A stretch of 64,000 nt of DNA from Crenobacter caeni (lineage in GTDB: Bacteria; Pseudomonadota; Gammaproteobacteria; Burkholderiales; Chromobacteriaceae), in the NCBI RefSeq assembly GCF_010435965.1, contig NZ_JAAGAA010000014.1, positions 1-64,000 on the forward strand. Direction: 5' to 3'. Both the position numbers and the translations under genes were made by a program. Shown in pieces: positions 60,050 to 64,000 of this stretch; position 1 is the first letter of the stretch; each line of letters begins with the position of its first letter. The notes under the pieces are model-generated. The model searched no databases. It was not told the origin of the DNA and worked only from the letters and a program-made list of their open reading frames with translations.

Positions 60050-62412
60050 GCGGTCAGCGCGTCGGCGGGTACGCCCGGCGAGAACAGGAAGCCCTGGCCG
60101 TAGTCGCAGCCGGCACGCGCGAGCAGCGCGCGCTGCGTTTCGCACTCCACCCCCTCGGCGACCACGCTTAAGCCCAGCTTGTGCGCCATCACGATGATCG
60201 CTTCGCACAGGGCGAGGTCGACGCCGCTCAGGTGTAGGTGTTGCACGAAGCGGCGGTCGATCTTCAGGCTGTCGATGTCGAACTTCTGCAGGTAGGCGAG
60301 CGACGAGTAGCCGGTGCCGAAGTCGTCGATCGCCACCTCGACGCCGGCGTCGCGCAGGCGCAACAGTTGTGCCTGCACGGCAGGGTCGGCGTCGAGCAGC
60401 ACGCCTTCGGTGATCTCGACGGCGATGCCGGAGAGCGCCGCGATGGTCTCGGTGAGCGGCACGCTGCTGCGCTCGCGCCTGAACTGCACCGGCGAGACAT
60501 TGACGCTGACCACGAAGCCGGGGTCCAGCCGGCGCCAGCGCGCGGCTTGCCTTGCCGCCTGCTGCAGCACCCACTCGCCGATCTCGGGCATCAGCCCGGC
60601 CTCTTCGGCCAGCGGGATGAAGCGCTCGGGGCTGACCGACTCGCCCGCGTCGTTCCGCCAGCGCAGCAGCGCCTCGGCCTTGCGGATGCGGCCGGTAGCG
60701 AGCTCGACGACGGGCTGGTAGACCAGCGTGAACGCCTGGCGCCTGAGTGCGTCGCGTAGTTCGCGCAGCAATTGCGAGCGCTCAAGCGCCGCCTGCTGCA
60801 GGGTTTCCACGTAAAAATGCGCGCTGTTGCGCCCCTGCTGCTTGGCCGCGTACATCGCAAGGTCGGCCTGTCCGAGCAGCGTCTCGGCGTCGACGCCGGC
60901 ACGCGCGTCGTGCAGCGCGACGCCGACGCTGGCGCTGATATGGCAGGCCTCGCCGCCCAGCACGAAGGGCCGGCACAAGGCGTCGAGGATGCGCTCGGCG
61001 AGGCGGCCGGCCTGCACCGTGTCGGCTTCCGCCACCAGTACGACGAATTCGTCGCCGCCGATGCGCGCGACCATGTCGCCGCCGCGCACGCACGCGAGCA
61101 GGCGTTGTCCCGCTTCGACTAGCAGTGCGTCGCCCGCGCCGTGCCCCTGGCTGTCGTTCACCGTCTTGAAGTGGTCGAGGTCGACGAACAGCACCGCCAG
61201 CCTGCCTTCGCCGGCAGAGAGCTGGCGCGCAAGGCGGTCGAGCAGGTGGCGGCGGTTGGGCAGCCCGGTCAGGTTGTCGTGGTTGGCCTGCTGCCAGACT
61301 GCCCGCTCGGCGGCCTTTTTTTGCGAGAAGTCGGAGAAGATGGCGACGGTGTGGGTGTTGCTGCCGTGCGTGACGGTGTCCAGCGTCAGCCGCGCCGGAA
61401 ACTCGGCGCCGTCCCGCGTCGCCAGCCAGAATTCGCCCTGCCAGCGTCCCTTGCTGTTCAATTCCGTGTCGACCGCGGCAATGCGTTCGGGCCGGTTGGA
61501 CGGGCCGCGCAGCACGCGCGCGTCCAGGCCGACCGCCTCGCATTCCGGGTAGCCGGTCAGCGCGGTGAACGCGGGGTTGACCGTCTGGATGCGCCGCGTG
61601 TCGTCCATCACCAGCATCGCCTCGCTGCTGGAACGCAGGATCAGGTCGGACAGCTGCATCGCCTCGAGGATGCGGCTGCGCTCGATGGCGACCGAGGCGA
61701 GGTGGGCGGCCTCGGTGATCGTCGCGATGTCGGCGTCGCTGGGCGAGGCCGGGCGTGCGTGGTAGAGCGCGAAGGTGCCGAGCACCTTGCCCTCCGGGCT
61801 GACGACGGGTTCCGACCAGCACGCGGCGAGGTCGGCGGCGCGCGCAAGCGCGGTATAGGCGGCCCAGTAGGGGTGGGTGGCGATGTCCTCGACGATGACG
61901 CGCTCGCCGCGCGCGGCGGCGGTGCCGCAGGCGCCGACGCCGTCGCCGATTGCGAGGCCGTGCACGGCCTCGTTGTAGAAGGCGGGCAGGCTGGGCGCGG
62001 CGCCCAGCAGCAGGTGGCGCCCGTCGCGCGCGAGCAACAGGATGCTGGCGCGCACCGCGGGGTTCGCGCGTTCGATGCCCAAGGCGAGGTCGGTGAGTAC
62101 TTGGGTGAGCGGCGCGCCGTGCGCGAGCAGTTCGAGCACCGCCTTGCCCACGTGCATGGGCAGCCCGGCAGACGTCTGTGCGCACTCGGGCCTGAGCATG
62201 ATCAGGCGCCATCCGCCGTCCAGTGCGCGCTCGCTGGCGTTGGCCGGCAAGGGCGCGCAGGACATGCCGCAGAGCGCCTCTTCCCCGGCGCCCAGCAGGC
62301 GGCAGGCCGCTTGGTTAGCCGCGACGATGAGGCCCGCTGCGTCGACGATCAGTTGCGCGCAGGGGTTCAGTGCAAAGGCGAGCGGGTAGGGGGAAGGAGG
62401 CTGGGGCTGCAT
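60004..62412 (-). CDS. PAS-GAF-PAS-GGDEF-EAL cyclic-di-GMP signalling protein
   Basis: An 802-residue cytoplasmic protein, no membrane helix. Order: short PAS-like segment (about 8-75), GAF (about 90-250), PAS (about 262-380), GGDEF (about 385-545), EAL (about 560-795). The GGDEF site is RIGGDEF with an RGGD inhibitory site five residues upstream, so diguanylate cyclase activity with product feedback is plausible. The EAL domain keeps AEALLRW, DDFGTGYSS, LKID and AEGVE, so it should be an active phosphodiesterase. Such dual proteins are usually switched by their sensors. The ATG at 62412 is preferred; an ATG at 62484 lies within the cstA terminator stem. Neither has a clear ribosome site. Confidence 0.93.
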   Translation of the reverse strand: MQPQPPSPYPLAFALNPCAQLIVDAAGLIVAANQAACRLLGAGEEALCGMSCAPLPANASERALDGGWRLIMLRPECAQTSAGLPMHVGKAVLELLAHGAPLTQVLTDLALGIERANPAVRASILLLARDGRHLLLGAAPSLPAFYNEAVHGLAIGDGVGACGTAAARGERVIVEDIATHPYWAAYTALARAADLAACWSEPVVSPEGKVLGTFALYHARPASPSDADIATITEAAHLASVAIERSRILEAMQLSDLILRSSSEAMLVMDDTRRIQTVNPAFTALTGYPECEAVGLDARVLRGPSNRPERIAAVDTELNSKGRWQGEFWLATRDGAEFPARLTLDTVTHGSNTHTVAIFSDFSQKKAAERAVWQQANHDNLTGLPNRRHLLDRLARQLSAGEGRLAVLFVDLDHFKTVNDSQGHGAGDALLVEAGQRLLACVRGGDMVARIGGDEFVVLVAEADTVQAGRLAERILDALCRPFVLGGEACHISASVGVALHDARAGVDAETLLGQADLAMYAAKQQGRNSAHFYVETLQQAALERSQLLRELRDALRRQAFTLVYQPVVELATGRIRKAEALLRWRNDAGESVSPERFIPLAEEAGLMPEIGEWVLQQAARQAARWRRLDPGFVVSVNVSPVQFRRERSSVPLTETIAALSGIAVEITEGVLLDADPAVQAQLLRLRDAGVEVAIDDFGTGYSSLAYLQKFDIDSLKIDRRFVQHLHLSGVDLALCEAIIVMAHKLGLSVVAEGVECETQRALLARAGCDYGQGFLFSPGVPADALTAQLVACRAAETSSAP

Positions 62413-62483
62413 TGGCCATTGTCGGACAGGGGGAATAATGGCCAATTTAAGGCTGAATCGGGGTTCTGTCCATCCTGATGTCA

Positions 62484-62512
62484 TTAACGGGCGGCGCCAT
62501 GCCGCCCGTTAA
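62484..62512 (-). terminator. Hairpin after the cstA-family gene
   Basis: A 12-bp perfect stem TTAACGGGCGGC / GCCGCCCGTTAA (62484-62495 and 62501-62512) with a 5-base loop, 7 bases past the stop. It lacks a long U-tract, so termination may be partial and could let transcription reach the GGDEF-EAL gene. Confidence 0.7.
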
Positions 62513-62518
62513 GGTCGT

Positions 62519-63949
62519 TCATGCCTGCTGTTCGGCGGCGATCGCCGCGTCGCAGCGGCGCACCTTGACGAAGAACAGCACGGCAAGCGCGATGGCGCCG
62601 GCGACGCCGATCACCGTCGAGGTGGTCAGGTCAAGGCCGAAGCCGATCTTCGCGTTGGCAAGATAAGTGATGCACACCGCGCTCATGAACAGGGCAGGTA
62701 CGGTGCAGATCCAGTGGAACTTGCCGTGGCGCATCAGGTAGGCAGCGGCGGTCCACAGCATGATGCTGGCGGTCGCCTGGTTGGCCCAGCCGAAGTAGCG
62801 CCAGATCACGTTGAAGTCGACGTAGCTGAGCGCGAGGCCGACGGCGAACATCGGCACCGCGATGAGCATGCGCTTGCCGATCGCCTTTTGCGGCAGTTTG
62901 ATGAGTTCGGCGACGATCAGGCGCGCCGAGCGGAACGCGGTGTCGCCCGAGGTGATCGGCAGCACGATCACGCCGAGCACGGCGAGCACGCCACCGGTCA
63001 TGCCCAGCAGCGAGGTCGACACCTCGTGCACGACCTTGGCCGGGCCGCCGGCGGCCATGCTTGCCTGCATCGCCGCCGGGCTGTCGTAGAACGACAGGCC
63101 GAGCGTGCACCAGATCAGCGCGATCACGCCCTCGCCGATCATCGCGCCGTAGAACACGAAGCGGCCGTGCTTCTCGTTGGCCATGCAGCGGGCCATCAGC
63201 GGCGACTGCGTCGCGTGGAAGCCCGACAGCGCGCCGCAGGCGATGGTGATGAAGAGCAGCGGCCACAGGGGCAGCTCGCCCGGGTGCATGTTGGTGCCGA
63301 AGTCGAGGCCGGCCGAGTAGAAACTGTGGTCGGACAGCGCGAGGCCGACGATCAGGCTGACCGACATGAACAGCAGCAGCGCGCCGAAGAAGGGATAGAC
63401 GCGGCCGATGATCTTGTCGACCGGCACCACGGTGGCGAGGATGTAGTAGGCGAAGATCACCGCGGTCCAGATCGCGACCTCGGTGCCGGTCAGGTTGGCC
63501 AGCAGGCCGGCCGGGCTCAGCACGAACACCACGCCGACCAGCATCAGCAGCAAGAGCGCGAACGCGTTCATGAACTGGCGCACCACGCCTCCCAGGTGCT
63601 GGCCGACCACTGCCGGCACCGACGCGCCGCCGGCGCGCACGCTGAGCATCCCGGAGAAGTAGTCATGCACGGCGCCGGCGAAGATGCAGCCGAACACGAT
63701 CCACAGCATGGCGACCGGGCCGTACAGCGCGCCGAGGATGGGGCCGAAGATCGGGCCGATGCCGGCGATGTTCAAAAGCTGGATCAGCCAGACCTTGGCG
63801 GTCGGCATTTCGACGTAGTCGACGCCGTCTGCGTGGCTGGCGGCGGGGGTGGCCCGCGCGGGTTTGGGGCCGAACACGCGTTCGACGAAGGCGCCGTAAA
63901 TGAAGTAGCCGCCGATCAGCAGGCCACAGGCGATGAGAAACCAGATCAT
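62519..63949 (-). CDS. cstA: CstA-family carbon starvation/peptide transporter
   Basis: A 476-residue polytopic membrane protein of the CstA family (pyruvate or peptide uptake in E. coli paralogues BtsT and CstA). Conserved segments are LLNIAGIGPIFGPILGALYGP (about 58-78), FHATQSPLMARC and LPITSGDTAFRSARLI. It is much shorter than E. coli CstA (701), a known short form; the substrate is unknown. AAGGAAAG lies a few bases before the ATG. The upstream promoter is largely outside the window. Confidence 0.92.
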   Translation of the reverse strand: MIWFLIACGLLIGGYFIYGAFVERVFGPKPARATPAASHADGVDYVEMPTAKVWLIQLLNIAGIGPIFGPILGALYGPVAMLWIVFGCIFAGAVHDYFSGMLSVRAGGASVPAVVGQHLGGVVRQFMNAFALLLLMLVGVVFVLSPAGLLANLTGTEVAIWTAVIFAYYILATVVPVDKIIGRVYPFFGALLLFMSVSLIVGLALSDHSFYSAGLDFGTNMHPGELPLWPLLFITIACGALSGFHATQSPLMARCMANEKHGRFVFYGAMIGEGVIALIWCTLGLSFYDSPAAMQASMAAGGPAKVVHEVSTSLLGMTGGVLAVLGVIVLPITSGDTAFRSARLIVAELIKLPQKAIGKRMLIAVPMFAVGLALSYVDFNVIWRYFGWANQATASIMLWTAAAYLMRHGKFHWICTVPALFMSAVCITYLANAKIGFGLDLTTSTVIGVAGAIALAVLFFVKVRRCDAAIAAEQQA

Positions 63950-64000
63950 GGGGATCTTTCCTTTATTTCGACCGATGTAGAGGCCGCCCGGTGGCCTTTG

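Noticed and set aside
62413-62484. Longer form of the GGDEF-EAL protein from the ATG at 62484
   Set aside because: That ATG falls in the terminator stem following the cstA-family gene and the added residues resemble no domain.

Overview
The window is about 64 kb of GC-rich chromosome from a betaproteobacterium. The best guess is a member of the Neisseriales, Chromobacteriaceae-like. This is inferred from the gene set (2-methylcitrate genes of the prpB-prpC-acnD-prpF type, an rpoE-rseA-rseB-rseC-degP cluster running into lepA-lepB-DUF4845-rnc-era-recO-pdxJ-acpS-nagZ, and a full rsx/rnf operon) and from base composition; it was not tested by a search.

Layout. 1-225: 3' end of a 5S rRNA gene and terminators. 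241-3858 (minus): DUF1810, rraA, a class I amidotransferase and a lipoprotein HtrA/Do protease. 3954-10186 (minus): the electron-transport operon rsxABCDGE, ending in the DNA-repair gene nth. 10441-15510 (minus): a DUF808 membrane protein and the acetate module yjcH-actP-acs. 16087-18994 (plus): a LysR regulator, selO and a small unknown gene. 19032-21255 (minus): tRNA-Ala(GGC), sdaA and a uracil-DNA-glycosylase-like gene. 21346-29102 (plus): a large hybrid sensor kinase overlapping an HD-GYP response regulator, then a CNNM/CorC-type protein and a homocysteine methyltransferase. 29136-34451 (minus): an SDR, DUF2256 and two chemoreceptors, one with a periplasmic c-type heme motif, separated by a MITE-like repeat. 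34579-40605 (minus): the methylcitrate operon prpBC-acnD-prpF. 40871-53271 (plus): envelope-stress sigma factor cluster, translation/secretion genes and the era-recO-pdxJ-acpS-nagZ string, mostly joined by start/stop overlaps.

53266-58424 is the accessory region. It is visibly richer in A+T and I read it as the remains of a chromosomal integron. Three cassette genes on the minus strand are each followed by an attC-like site. A divergent integron integrase is cut off after about 60 codons by an IS30-type element that is itself decayed. Next come a broken second copy of the 3' end of a Bcr/CflA exporter gene and an A+T-rich CSS-EAL-like gene whose EAL active site looks degenerate. The intact exporter gene follows at 58425-59621. 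The last attC sits on the stop codon of nagZ, so the array abuts the core genome directly. The three cassette products (a multi-pass membrane protein, a zinc-ribbon protein, and a membrane-anchored protein with an HTH-like segment) have no function I can assign and are the best candidates here for undescribed biology.

59771-64000 holds a small unknown gene, a PAS-GAF-PAS-GGDEF-EAL protein and a CstA-family transporter. Physiologically the window combines use of acetate, propionate and serine, membrane redox (Rsx), envelope stress, and cyclic-di-GMP/chemotaxis signalling.
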